From: Streptomyces cynarae
GTDB taxonomy: Bacteria; Actinomycetota; Actinomycetes; Streptomycetales; Streptomycetaceae
Assembly (NCBI RefSeq): GCF_025642135.1
Contig: NZ_CP106793.1
Coordinates: 8,648,001 to 8,712,000, forward strand
Reading direction: 5' to 3'
Length of the DNA: 64,000 bases
Shown piece after piece: positions 51,382 through 59,921 of this stretch (the stretch's first letter is position 1; every line of letters begins with the position of its first letter). The notes under the pieces are model-generated. The model worked only from the letters and a program-made list of their open reading frames with translations. It did not search any database and was not told where the DNA came from. A program made the translations under genes and the position numbers.

Positions 51382-53790
51382 TCACCTCTGGGCTGGTGGC
51401 CGGAGGGCCTCTGAACCGCGCCACTGGGACGGTGCTGCGGCTCGGAGGCCCTTTGAGCCGTTGATCTCTTCGTGCTGTTCCGGCTGGAGGCACTCGATCA
51501 GGTAGTCGCCGGTCTCCGGGGCGAGGGTCACCCCGTGGGTTTCGCTGCGGAACCCGGGGAACCGCCGGTCGAAGGACTCCAACGCGGTGAGGTAGCGCAG
51601 CAGGGGGCCGTCCTCGTCGCCGACGCTTTCGCCGGGCATCAGCACAGGGATGCCGGGCGGGGTGACGGTGACCATGGCGGCCGCCACCCGGCCGGGTGCA
51701 TCGGCCAGCCGCACGCGCTCCGTGCCGCCGCGGATCAGACGCTGGTAGCACACCTGCGGAGGGGCGACCGGCTCCGGCAACTGCTGGAAGGCGGTGTCCA
51801 GCAGCTCGACCAGGCGTACCGAACGCAGGTGGTCGTGCATTTCCTGGCACAGCTCGCGCACGGTCCGGCCGGAGTAGCGCTGCGGATGCCGGGCGACCAG
51901 TGCGGGCAGGACGCGATCGAGCGGGGCGTCTCCGTCGTAGAGCGCCTTGAAGTCCATCAGGGCGTCCAGCAGCGTCCCCCACTTGCCCTTGGTGATGCCC
52001 ATGGAGAACAGCACCAGCGTGGTGTAGCTGTCGGTCTTCTCGACCACGATGTTCCGGGTGGCCAGATAGGCGGTGAGTACTCGGGCCGGGATGCCCCAGT
52101 CGGCCATGTCACCGGTTGCGTTGACTCCCGGGCAGGTCAGGGTGACCTTGATCGGGTCGAGCATGCAGTAGCCCTCGGTCAGCCCGGGAAATCCGTGCCA
52201 CGAGGCTCCGGGTTCCAGGTGCCAGCAGGACGGCTCCGTGCGCAGCAGGTCGGGTGGCGCCTCGTCGAAGAGCAGCCGCTTGCCGCTCGCCGGGTCGGTC
52301 ACCGTCTCCGGCTGCCACACGCCGAAGAACCAGGGCGGACGGTCCCCGGCGGCCTCGATGCGCCTGCCGATGCGCACCATCTCCTGGCGGAAACGAACTG
52401 CCTCGGTCACCGCCTCGTCGACCAGCCAGCGCCCCTGCGGCCCGTCCATCATGGCGGTGGCCACGTCCAGCGAGGCGATCATCGGATACAGCGGCGAGGT
52501 CGTGCCGTGCATCATCAGCGCCTCGTTGAACCGGTCGTGCTCCACGGGTGCCCTGGGCCCGGGCCTGATGTGGACCATGGCGCCCTGCGAGAGTGCGGCC
52601 AGCAGCTTGTGGGTGGACTGAGTGGCGAAGACGGTGGGCCGTTCAGGGCCGGGGAAGTTCTCCGGCCCCACCGACATCCCGTAACGACCGGCGTACAGAG
52701 GGTGGAAGCGTGCGTAGGCGAACCACGCCTCGTCGAAATGGAGCCGGGGCGTCGTCTCGGCGAACGCCCGTGCCGCCGCGACGGCGTCGTAGCACAGGCC
52801 GTCGTAGGTGGAGTTGGTGAAAACGGCGTACGCCACGTCGGGGGAGAGGGCACCTCGGGTCAGCGGGTTGGCGCCCATCCGCGCCGCCACCCGGCCCGCC
52901 TCGATTTCAGCCGGGGGCAGCGGCCCGGCCAGGCCATAGCCGTTGCGTGTGGGAATCAGGTACACCGGACGCGCCCCGGAAACGACGAGGCCGTGCAGGA
53001 CCGATTTGTGGCAGTTGCGGTCCACCAACGCAATCTCGTCACGCGTGGCGCTGAAGTGGCCGACCAGCCGGTTGCAGGTGGAGTCGCCGTGCAGGACGAA
53101 GTAGGTGAGGTCGGCGCCGAAGACGCGGGCGGCGTTGCGCTCCGCCTCGCCGATCGGCCCGGTGTGCTCGAACAACGAGCCGAGCTCCTCAACGGAGATC
53201 GAAAGGTCGCTGCGCAGTAGCCGCTCGCCGAAGTAGTCGTGGAAGGCACGGCCCACGGGTGACTTCAGGAAGGCGACGCCTCCGGAATGGGCCGGAGTGT
53301 GCCAGGAGTACTCGTGCGCGTCGTCGAAACGGCGCAGCGCCTTGAAGAACGGTGGCAGGACGGCTTCCCGGTATGCGCGGGCGGCGGTGGTGATCCGGCC
53401 CGCGATGAACGCCGGTGTGTCCTCCAGCGGCCACACATAGCCCACCACCGACTCCGACACCCACAGCGGCAGGTCGTGCACGCCGTCGTTCGCCATGACC
53501 AGGAACACCGGCAGGTCCTGGAACCTGCTGCCGAGCCGGCGCAGGACCGACGCACCGGCCGGGTCGCCGTCCGCGCCGCGGCCCGGCGGCAGGTCCCACG
53601 CCACCAATGCCGCGGCCAGACCGGCCTCGGTACGCAGCACCGCCTCGGCGTCGCCGGCGCTGACCGCCCAGCGGACCCCGAACCCTCCGATCTCGATCGC
53701 CTCACGGATCTTCACCAGTTGCTCGGCCTGGGCGCCCTCGTCCTGCGGATGCGCCCCCACCGCGATAAGGATCTTGCTGCTGTCGGCCAT
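51382..53790 (-). CDS. Orn/Lys/Arg decarboxylase (AdiA/LdcC-like, class III PLP enzyme)
   Basis: An 802-residue PLP enzyme. The N-terminal flavodoxin-like wing domain (about 5-140) is present, then the core: WHTPAHSGGVAFLKSPVGRA, HGDSTCNRLVGHF, and HFDEAWFAYARFHPLYAGRY (Asp353 pairs with the PLP nitrogen). STHKLLAALSQG supplies Schiff-base Lys395. The C-terminal domain with VNATGDMADWGIPARVLTAY and PPGIPVLMPGES is complete. It would decarboxylate a basic amino acid (specificity unresolved) to a polyamine precursor, consuming protons. It has no antiporter neighbour and is a single gene. The last about 30 residues are an unusual polar extension. Confidence 0.93.
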   Translation of the reverse strand: MADSSKILIAVGAHPQDEGAQAEQLVKIREAIEIGGFGVRWAVSAGDAEAVLRTEAGLAAALVAWDLPPGRGADGDPAGASVLRRLGSRFQDLPVFLVMANDGVHDLPLWVSESVVGYVWPLEDTPAFIAGRITTAARAYREAVLPPFFKALRRFDDAHEYSWHTPAHSGGVAFLKSPVGRAFHDYFGERLLRSDLSISVEELGSLFEHTGPIGEAERNAARVFGADLTYFVLHGDSTCNRLVGHFSATRDEIALVDRNCHKSVLHGLVVSGARPVYLIPTRNGYGLAGPLPPAEIEAGRVAARMGANPLTRGALSPDVAYAVFTNSTYDGLCYDAVAAARAFAETTPRLHFDEAWFAYARFHPLYAGRYGMSVGPENFPGPERPTVFATQSTHKLLAALSQGAMVHIRPGPRAPVEHDRFNEALMMHGTTSPLYPMIASLDVATAMMDGPQGRWLVDEAVTEAVRFRQEMVRIGRRIEAAGDRPPWFFGVWQPETVTDPASGKRLLFDEAPPDLLRTEPSCWHLEPGASWHGFPGLTEGYCMLDPIKVTLTCPGVNATGDMADWGIPARVLTAYLATRNIVVEKTDSYTTLVLFSMGITKGKWGTLLDALMDFKALYDGDAPLDRVLPALVARHPQRYSGRTVRELCQEMHDHLRSVRLVELLDTAFQQLPEPVAPPQVCYQRLIRGGTERVRLADAPGRVAAAMVTVTPPGIPVLMPGESVGDEDGPLLRYLTALESFDRRFPGFRSETHGVTLAPETGDYLIECLQPEQHEEINGSKGLRAAAPSQWRGSEALRPPAQR

Positions 53791-54096
53791 GCCGCCCCTC
53801 CCCGGTGGCGGGTGCCACCCAGGTCAGTCTTGGGACGACCACCCCGGGGCGGTGCATGCAGGAGGTGCAAACCACCCGGACGACGGAAAGCGCTCGCCCG
53901 GCGTTGACCTTGGCCTTACCGTCATGAGCCTCGGCTTGCGGAGTGGTTGCCACACCCTGGTGAAGCACCCGCCACTCCGGTCGCTGTGGCGTCGGGCCAG
54001 CAGGCCTACGAGGGTATCTGTGTCCTTGACCTCCCACGCCTGCTTGAAGGCTGTGACGAGGTCGGCGCGCCGGGGTAAGAGGTCCTGAGCGCGCCG
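53791..54096. other. Intergenic region with a possible sigma-factor or SnoaL fragment
   Basis: A stretch of 306 bp upstream of the decarboxylase. On the minus strand near 53990-54085 the frame reads RRADLVTAFKQAWEVKDTDT followed by LVGLL. This resembles the start of the SnoaL-like tail of ECF sigma factors (FVAAFRAxDVDALVALL). It is too short for a firm call. Confidence 0.3.
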
Positions 54097-54990
54097 TCAG
54101 CGCCGCGCGGTCGCGGAGACGTCCTCGTCCGTCGAGCCCTTGTAGGCGGCCACGCTGCCCAGCAGGCGCAGCGCCGCCTCGGAGGGCGAGCCGGGCTCGG
54201 CGGTGTAGGCGATCAGCCGCTGTCCGGACGTACCGGGGAGGACGAGGTTCTCGAAGCTGAGGTCCATCACGCCGACGAGCGGATGGTGCAGCCGCTTCAT
54301 GCCCGAGGTGCAGGTGCGCACCGGGTGCCGTGCCCAGCGGGAGGCGAACTCGTCGCACTGGACGGTGAGCCGGCCGACGAGCTCGGCAAGTCGGCGGTCG
54401 TCTGGGTGGCGGCCGGCCACCAGGCGCAGGGAGGCGACGGCGAGCTGTGCCTCCTCGTCCCAGTCGGTGTACAGCTCGCGGTACTGCTCGTCCAGGAAGA
54501 GCATCCGCGTCAGGTTGGGGCGGTTGCCCGGGGTGTCGGGGCTGTCGGACGGCAGGTGTCCGGCGAGCAGGGCGTGGCCCAACACGTTCCAGGCGAGGAC
54601 GTCGTTGCGGCGGTCCAGGACGAGCGCCGGCACGTCCGTCATCGAGGCCAGCAACTGGCGTGCGGAGGCGCTGGCGTGCTCCACCCGCGGCGGTGCCGGG
54701 CGGGACGCGGCGGAGGGGCGGGCCAGGACCTTCAGGTGCGCGGTCTCGTCCTCGGTGAGCCGCAAGGTGCGGGCGATCGCGTCCAGCACGGCGTCCGACG
54801 CGCTGGTGGCACGGCCCTGTTCGAGGCGGGTGTAGTGGGTGATGCTGACGCCGGCGAGCATGGCCAGCTCCTCCCTGCGCAGCCCGGTCACGCGGCGGCG
54901 GGTCGGATGCGGCGTGATGCCGACGTCCTCGGGCCGGAGTGCGGCACGGCGGGACTTGAGGAAGTCTCCCAGCTCGGACGGAGCGTCCAT
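54097..54990 (-). CDS. XRE/MmyB-type helix-turn-helix regulator
   Basis: A 297-residue regulator, paralogous to that at 13888-14724. GGGAGG lies six bases before the ATG. The N-terminal XRE domain has GLRREELAMLAGVSITHYTRLEQGR, and the MmyB-like domain (about 105-280) has LLASMTDVPALVLDRRNDVL AWN, TRMLFLDEQYRELYTDWDEE and RLIAYTAEPGSPSEAALRLL. It is divergent from an MFS exporter across 251 bp, the expected layout for a ligand-responsive repressor or activator of that exporter. Confidence 0.92.
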   Translation of the reverse strand: MDAPSELGDFLKSRRAALRPEDVGITPHPTRRRVTGLRREELAMLAGVSITHYTRLEQGRATSASDAVLDAIARTLRLTEDETAHLKVLARPSAASRPAPPRVEHASASARQLLASMTDVPALVLDRRNDVLAWNVLGHALLAGHLPSDSPDTPGNRPNLTRMLFLDEQYRELYTDWDEEAQLAVASLRLVAGRHPDDRRLAELVGRLTVQCDEFASRWARHPVRTCTSGMKRLHHPLVGVMDLSFENLVLPGTSGQRLIAYTAEPGSPSEAALRLLGSVAAYKGSTDEDVSATARR

Positions 54991-55241
54991 CGTTGCCTCC
55001 CGTGTCGTACGTGCTCGGCCGCGCGGCCGCCGGGCGAAGGTGCATGCGGTCGTGAGCGGCTCTTCGTCCATGATGCCCGCAGGTCCCGGCAGTTGGGGGC
55101 GGTAAGGGTGGTCATGAGATGACCACCCTTGCGTTGGCTGTGCGAGACAGGGTTCTGGCTGGCCTCCCCGACGCGGATGAGTCTCTTTCCCGAGCGGCGC
55201 GCGTAAGACGCCTGTGCTTGAGAGAAAGGGATGTCGACGTC

Positions 55242-56705
55242 ATGTCCATCACCGATGCTGAAACCGGCGGTACCGCCGGTACTCCCGGCGCGCCTGGTGC
55301 GGCCGCCGGTACGCCCCCGGCCGTCCTCACCCCCCGGCGGCGACTGGTGCTGGTGCTGCTGCTCGCGGCCCAGTTCATGCTGGCCGTGGACTTCTCCATC
55401 CTGAACGTCGCCCTGCCGGTGATCGGCGAGGGCCTCGGATTCTCCCTGGCGCACCTGCAGTGGATCGGGACCGCGTTCGCTCTGTGCGCGGCCGGCTTCA
55501 CCCTGCTGTTCGGACGTGTCGCCGACCTGTTCGGGCGCCGGCGGCTGTTCCTCGGCGGCCTCGCGGTGCTGGGCGTGGCCTCGCTGGTGGGCGGCCTGGC
55601 TCAGAACTCCGAGGTGCTGATCGCGGCGCGGGTCTTCCAGGGGTTGGCCACCGCGGCGGTGACCCCGGCCGGCCTGTCCCTGCTGACCACGTCGTTCCCC
55701 GAGGGGCCGCTGCGTGAGAAGGCCCTCGGCCTGAACGGCGCGCTGATGTCCGCCGGGTTCACGACCGGCGCTGTCCTCGGCGGTCTGCTGACCGACCTGC
55801 TGTCGTGGCGATGGGCGTTCTTCATCAACGTGCCCGTCGCCCTCACCGTCCTCCTCGTCGTACCGACCGTCATCAATGAGTCCCGGCCCGACGAGCGCCC
55901 GAAGCTGGACGTGCCCGGCGCCGTCAGCGTCACGCTCGGTCTGCTGGCCATCGTCTTCGGCCTCACGCAGGCCGGCGAACACGGCTGGGAGTCGTCCTCG
56001 GCGCTGCTGCCCCTGGCCGCCGGTGTCGTGCTGCTCCTGGTCTTCTACGCCGTCGAGCGCAAGGTGGCGGCGCCCCTCGTACCGCTCGGCGTGCTCGGCA
56101 AGCGGTCGGTGGCTTGGGGAAACCTCGCCGGTCTGATCGCCTTCCTCACCGAGACCTCCCTGGTCTTCCTGCTCACCCTCTACCTCCAGGAGGTCCTGGG
56201 CTTCTCGGCGCTGGCCGCGGGGCTGTCCTTCGGCGTGCTGGGCTTCGGCACGGTCGTCGGCGGATCCGTCGCCCCGAAGGTCATCGGGAAGATCGGCAGC
56301 AAGAACACCCTGATCGCCGGCGGGCTGCTGCAGACGGTGTTCACGGCCGCCCTGCTCGGCCTCGGCGACGAGCGCGGGTGGATGTGGCTGCTGCTGGTCG
56401 CCACCTTCGCCGGTGGCGTCGGGAACATGCTCGTCATCGTCGGCTTCATGGTCACCGCCACGTCCGGGCTGGCCGACCACGAACAGGGCCTGGCCACTGG
56501 GCTCGCCACCATGACGCAGCAGATCGGCATCACCATGGGCACGCCGCTCATGAGCGCCATCGCCACCGCCGCGATGACCGGCACCGGCGCCTCGGCCATT
56601 CTTGGCGGCCTGAAGGTCGCGATCGCGGTGAACGCCGCCATCGTGCTCCTGGGTGCGCTCACCAGCGCCGGCTTCCTGCGCGGCGCCGCCTCCCGTGCGC
56701 GCTGA
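55242..56705 (+). CDS. MFS transporter, DHA2/EmrB-QacA type
   Basis: A 487-residue exporter with 14 predicted transmembrane helices. After a Gly/Ala/Pro-rich N-terminus, helix 1 has AAQFMLAVDFSILNVALPVI (the acidic residue of DHA2 helix 1). Motif A follows as GRVADLFGRRRLF, then RVFQGLATAAVTPAGLSLLTTSFPEG (motif C-like region). It would use proton motive force to extrude drugs or metabolites. The ATG was chosen because the longer frame is not membrane-like. It is divergent from an XRE/MmyB regulator, and a large hairpin follows. Confidence 0.92.
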   Translation: MSITDAETGGTAGTPGAPGAAAGTPPAVLTPRRRLVLVLLLAAQFMLAVDFSILNVALPVIGEGLGFSLAHLQWIGTAFALCAAGFTLLFGRVADLFGRRRLFLGGLAVLGVASLVGGLAQNSEVLIAARVFQGLATAAVTPAGLSLLTTSFPEGPLREKALGLNGALMSAGFTTGAVLGGLLTDLLSWRWAFFINVPVALTVLLVVPTVINESRPDERPKLDVPGAVSVTLGLLAIVFGLTQAGEHGWESSSALLPLAAGVVLLLVFYAVERKVAAPLVPLGVLGKRSVAWGNLAGLIAFLTETSLVFLLTLYLQEVLGFSALAAGLSFGVLGFGTVVGGSVAPKVIGKIGSKNTLIAGGLLQTVFTAALLGLGDERGWMWLLLVATFAGGVGNMLVIVGFMVTATSGLADHEQGLATGLATMTQQIGITMGTPLMSAIATAAMTGTGASAILGGLKVAIAVNAAIVLLGALTSAGFLRGAASRAR

Positions 56706-56726
56706 CGCCCGGCGGCACCTGCCGCA

Positions 56727-56780
56727 CGACGACCGTCCGGGCCGCCGCGAGGCCGTCGCGGCCCGGACGGACGGTCGTCG
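56727..56780 (+). terminator. Large hairpin after the MFS gene
   Basis: CGACGACCGTCC-GGGCCGC pairs with GCGGCCC-(GGAC)-GGACGGTCGTCG, a 19-base stem with one 4-base bulge, 22 bp after the stop. Confidence 0.75.
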
Positions 56781-57082
56781 GCCCGGTGGGGCCCGCCTGG
56801 GAGACGCTTGGCTCGACGCCGGGACGCGCCGCAACGCGGTCCGGGTCTACCGCCCGTCCACCGCCCGGCGCGGACGCCTTCGGCTGGCTGGTCCGGGCCC
56901 ACGGCGGCAGCTCTGAAGCATTGGCACGGCTGCTCCTCGGCATGGACGGCGCCGAGCCGGAAGCGGGGAGGGGGCGCAGGTTTCGCCGGTGCCGCCGCGG
57001 CTCGGCGGGCTCAACCGGGGCCGCCGGGGTGGTCGGCTCGGCCGGTGCCGGGCGGACCGCTTTGCGGCTGCGGCTGAAGCAG
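56781..57082. other. Gene-free stretch
   Basis: About 300 bp with a forward frame reading ADAFGWLVRAHGGSSEALAR that is not recognised and has no start. It is probably decayed sequence joined to the IstB remnant that follows. Confidence 0.3.
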
Positions 57083-57205
57083 CGTCAGGTCCTGGCCACC
57101 GCCATCCTCGACCGGCTCCTCGACCACTGTGAGGTCGTCCCGATCAAGGGCCCCGGCTACCGGCTCAAGAACGGCCTCACCGCTGTCGAGGGCGAAGCGG
57201 CGTCG
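57083..57205 (+). mobile_element. IS21-type IstB C-terminal fragment
   Basis: The frame RQVLATAILDRLLDHCEVVP continuing IKGPGYRLKNGLTAVEGE matches the end of IstB proteins (VxATAILDRLLHHxxVxxIxGxSYRLK). Only about 40 codons survive. Confidence 0.72.
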
Positions 57206-57224
57206 CCTGAGATCTGCCGGGCCG

Positions 57225-57539
57225 TCAGCGATCGGGCGAAGTGCCGCCTCCTCGGAGCTGTCTGTCCAGGTACTCGATCAACCCGGTTTCGCTCCGTTTC
57301 AGGCGTTCCCGTTGCTCACGAGGCAGCGATGCCAGGGCGTCCACGAGGACACGCTTCCGTGGGACATGGACCATCGAGCCGGAGTAGACCCGGCAGCCGG
57401 AACACCATGCGAACCCGATGCACCGCTCGAACATGGAGGACTCCGGCGGATAGAAGCGGTACCGGTATGAGCGGACGGGCGTCCCACAGGCCGCGCATAT
57501 TCGCCGATCCCCATCGGGGACCGTCTCCCAGGTCCCCAC
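57225..57539 (-). CDS. Small zinc-ribbon protein of unknown function
   Basis: A 104-residue protein with Cys pairs ICAACGTPV and AWCSGCRVY forming one CxxC-CxxC zinc site. Around them lie YRYRFYPPESSMFERCIGF and a basic, helical C-terminus VLVDALASLPREQRERLKR with DRQLRGGG. The GTG start has only a weak CAAGG site. Codon bias is strong, so it is probably real. Similar proteins occur as streptomycete hypotheticals. It overlaps the zone of mobile-element debris but reads intact. Confidence 0.65.
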   Translation of the reverse strand: MGTWETVPDGDRRICAACGTPVRSYRYRFYPPESSMFERCIGFAWCSGCRVYSGSMVHVPRKRVLVDALASLPREQRERLKRSETGLIEYLDRQLRGGGTSPDR

Positions 57540-57619
57540 CTTGAGCCACCGCTGTCGCTCGTCAGGCGCTCTTCAAATCGTCATGCCGAGCATTGTTCCC
57601 CATGACGAACCGCCCTGCC

Positions 57620-57838
57620 AGCATTGTTCCGGACGGGAGACCTGGCGCTGCAGCTCTTTGTAGTCGGCGGGGCCGCAGAGGCCCGATTTCCGCCACTCCT
57701 GCTCGCCCATCAGCTCGGACAGTCGTCGTTCCAAGCGTCTGATCTGGGTGGTGAGCCGGGTGTTGCGGGCGTGTTCGTTGGCCAGGTCGGTCTGGCGTGA
57801 GGCGAGGCTGACCGGGGGCCGGACACGGGGTCCGAGGC
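57620..57838 (-). mobile_element. DUF6262/TnpC-like transposon-associated protein fragment
   Basis: The minus-strand frame reads DLANEHARNTRLTTQIRRLE then RRLSELMGEQEWRKSGLCGP and ADYKELQRQV. This coiled-coil segment is like the small helper protein (DUF6262, TnpC-like) that accompanies Tn554-type recombinases in actinomycetes. It has no start. A plus-strand piece with similar wording (AQLKADVEALAGALHQTTA, near 57970) suggests further rearranged debris. Confidence 0.5.
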
Positions 57839-58167
57839 TCAGGGTTGCCGTTCGGCGGCGTGGATGAGGGCGGTCTTCACGCGCCGGTGGCGGCGTTGGC
57901 TGTCGGCATGCGGCCGTCGGCCATGGCGCCCCGGCAACTCAAGGAGCTCCGGGCCTCCGACGCGGAGTAGATCGCCCAACTCAAAGCCGATGTCGAAGCA
58001 CTGGCGGGTGCCCTGCACCAGACCACGGCGGCCCGATCGGGTGATGGCCCGCCCGTGGAGAGTGTCGGCGTTGGCGCGGCCGGGAACGAGGGCCAGTCTT
58101 GTCGCGGAAGGGAGGTCCGCCAAACATGGCCGTGCACTGCTTCGGATCTCCGCGCCACGCCCGTGGC

Positions 58168-58344
58168 GGAGTGAAGTTCGGCCAGGCGCGGCTCACCGTC
58201 ACCGTCAAGGCCGGCAGCTACGAACTGTGGTGCTCCATCGACAAACACCGGGAACTCAGCATGGACACCCACCTCCAGGTCGGCGGGAACGGCCCGGTGT
58301 CACCGGCCCCCGGCAGCGCCGCCGCGACCGCGACCGGGCAGTAG
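58168..58344 (+). pseudogene. Cupredoxin-like C-terminal fragment
   Basis: The frame reads RLTVTVKAGSYELWCSIDKH then RELSMDTHLQVGG. Cys, His and Met fall in the order C-x4-H-x4-M of type-1 copper sites, as in plastocyanin/azurin-like streptomycete proteins. The N-terminal half with the first His ligand and the signal peptide is missing, so this is a truncated gene. It ends two bases before the next gene's start region. Confidence 0.65.
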
Positions 58345-58346
58345 CG

Positions 58347-58850
58347 ATGGCTCCCGGACCCGGCGGCCCCCCGCACCGCACCGCCACCAGCATGCGCACG
58401 GTCGTGCGCATGCTGCTCCAAGTGGTGACCGCGGCCGCACTGGCTGTGGACGCCTACGTGCACGCCGACCTCGCCGCCCCTTACGATGTGGTCGGGCGGC
58501 AGATCAGCCAGGGAACGCTGTTTCGTCTCGAAGCCGCCGTGGCGTCGCTGGCTGCGCTGCTGGTCCTGCTGCTCGGTCGCCGGCGGCCGGCGTGGGTGTT
58601 CGCGTTCCTGGTTTCCGTCTCCGCGCTGGGCGCCGTTCTGCTCTACGGTTTCGTGAACGTGGGCGCTCTCGGTCCGCTGCCGAACATGTACGAGCCGTTC
58701 TGGGGGCCGAAGAGGACCGGCAGCGCGATCGCCGAGGCCGTCGGCGCCGTGGCCGCGCTCGTCGGCTTTCTGATCACCGGCCCGCCGCACTCTGCGTCCA
58801 CTCGGACCAGCGCTCCTCGGGGCGACAAGGCCGACGGTGGGGGCGGCTGA
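58347..58850 (+). CDS. Four-helix membrane protein of unknown function
   Basis: A 167-residue protein starting MAPGPGGPPHRTATSMRTVV. It has four hydrophobic segments: MLLQVVTAAALAVDAYVHAD, LEAAVASLAALLVLLLG, WVFAFLVSVSALGAVLLYGF and AIAEAVGAVAALVGFLI. A periplasmic loop contains PLPNMYEPFWGPKRTGS. Such proteins are found next to cupredoxins and DUF6529 proteins in streptomycetes, which is the arrangement here, although both neighbours are broken. Its role, perhaps in a respiratory or copper context, is not known. Confidence 0.75.
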   Translation: MAPGPGGPPHRTATSMRTVVRMLLQVVTAAALAVDAYVHADLAAPYDVVGRQISQGTLFRLEAAVASLAALLVLLLGRRRPAWVFAFLVSVSALGAVLLYGFVNVGALGPLPNMYEPFWGPKRTGSAIAEAVGAVAALVGFLITGPPHSASTRTSAPRGDKADGGGG

Positions 58851-58869
58851 TCACGTGCCACGCCTCACC

Positions 58870-59419
58870 CTCCGCACCGAACCCGGCAGCTCCTGGGGCT
58901 GCTGTGGCAGCTGCTGCCCCTGGCGGTGACCGCCGCCCTGCTCTGGTACGGCCGGGTACATACCCCGGAGTACCGGCGCAGCTTCTTCGGGGCGCACGGC
59001 CACGCCGTGTCCCTGCTCAAGTCCCGGCTGGAAGCGCCCTCTTGGGACTGACTCTGATCCAGTTGTTTCTCGCGCTGTGGGTGTACGGCCAACTGCCCGG
59101 CCTGCGGGCCGGGCCACACCCGGTGGGCACCGCGCGCCGCCTGACAGGTATGTTCGCTTTCCTGTTCTACGTCCCGATCGCCCAGCAGTGCATCCTCGCC
59201 TACGGCGTCAGCCTGCCCCGGCCCGCGAGGCGCTGCACTCGCTCGCCGGCTGTTTTCTCTACGGGGCCTTCGTCGCCGAGGTCGTCGTGGTGCGCCACCG
59301 CCGCTGGTCGGGCTGGGCGCTCCCTCTCGCCGGTGGGCGCGCTCGTCACGGTGATCGCCCTGGCCTGGTACCCGGCGGCGTTCTGGTGCCTGAACGGCCT
59401 CCGGGCGCCCGGCCTGTAG
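58870..59419 (+). pseudogene. DUF6529 family membrane protein, frameshifted
   Basis: Segments in different frames join in order: QLLGLLWQLLPLAVTAALLW with HTPEYRRSFFGAHGHAVSLL, then LLGLTLIQLFLALWVYGQLP and LTGMFAFLFYVPIAQQCILA. A third frame gives EALHSLAGCFLYGAFVAEVV and HRRWSGWALPLAGG, and the last returns with GALVTVIALAWYPAAFWCLN. Together they cover a full DUF6529-type five-helix protein with at least three frameshifts. Either the gene is dead or the assembly has indels here. Confidence 0.75.
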
Positions 59420-59658
59420 GCGGACGACGCCGGATCGGTGCCGTCGTCGGCCACTATCGGCAGTGGTCACAGCTCGCCAACCCGCCGCCCTCCCGAGGTG
59501 CGAGGTGACCGGTTCGCGCGAAAGCCGTTCCCTTCCTTCGGGGCGTTGGTGCCGCCAGGTCTTGAGGTGCCCGGCGCCGCCACACCTCGCGGCCGGGCGC
59601 GGCACTGACCGCCCACACCAGGGCGGCGTTGCCCGGCCCGCAAGCGCGTGCCTTGTAT

Positions 59659-59699
59659 CCATGTGCTATATGCGAAAAAATTGGACGTACGGCACATGG
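59659..59699. promoter_or_regulatory. Inverted repeat upstream of the small peptide gene
   Basis: CCATGTGC and GCACATGG, perfect eight-base arms 25 bases apart, lie 28 bp before the peptide start, around a locally A-rich tract (GCGAAAAAATTGG). It could be an operator or leader hairpin. Confidence 0.45.
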
Positions 59700-59727
59700 T
59701 GCTGAAGGCAAGCGAGAGGAGTGCCTC

Positions 59728-59826
59728 ATGATCGCCAAGCTGCTCGCCAAGTTGTCCTTCACCCGCAACTACGGTGCGTACGGGGCCCACGACTGGGGTA
59801 CGCACACCGGCGACGACAGGGTGTGA
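59728..59826 (+). CDS. 32-residue peptide, candidate precursor of a P450-modified RiPP
   Basis: GAGAGGAG lies seven bases ahead of the ATG, and 29 or so of 31 sense codons end in G or C, so translation is likely. The N-terminal 14 residues (MIAKLLAKLSFTRN) look like a short amphipathic leader. The remaining YGAYGAHDWGTHTGDDRV is rich in residues that P450s cross-link in ribosomal peptides (Tyr15, Tyr18, His21, Trp23, His26). A P450 gene follows on the same strand after 95 bp containing a small hairpin. Known P450 peptides (biarylitides, cittilins, atropopeptides) share this layout but not this core sequence. The biosynthetic role is inferred. Confidence 0.6.
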   Translation: MIAKLLAKLSFTRNYGAYGAHDWGTHTGDDRV

Positions 59827-59834
59827 CCACACGC

Positions 59835-59861
59835 TCGGCGGGCGCCCCGGGCTCCCGCCGA
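59835..59861 (+). terminator. Hairpin between the peptide gene and the P450 gene
   Basis: TCGGCGGG pairs with CCCGCCGA around 11 bases, starting nine bases after the peptide stop. Such partial terminators often let a precursor gene be expressed above its modifying enzyme. Confidence 0.5.
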
Positions 59862-59921
59862 CTCCTGGTCACGCTGCCGACGAAATCGGCCTGACTGGAA
59901 CGAGAAGTCAGGGGCGATCCC

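Noticed and set aside
57864..58346. Long N-terminal extension of the four-helix membrane protein
   Set aside because: The upstream frame crosses transposon and cupredoxin debris. The ATG at 58347 directly precedes the first membrane-protein-like sequence.
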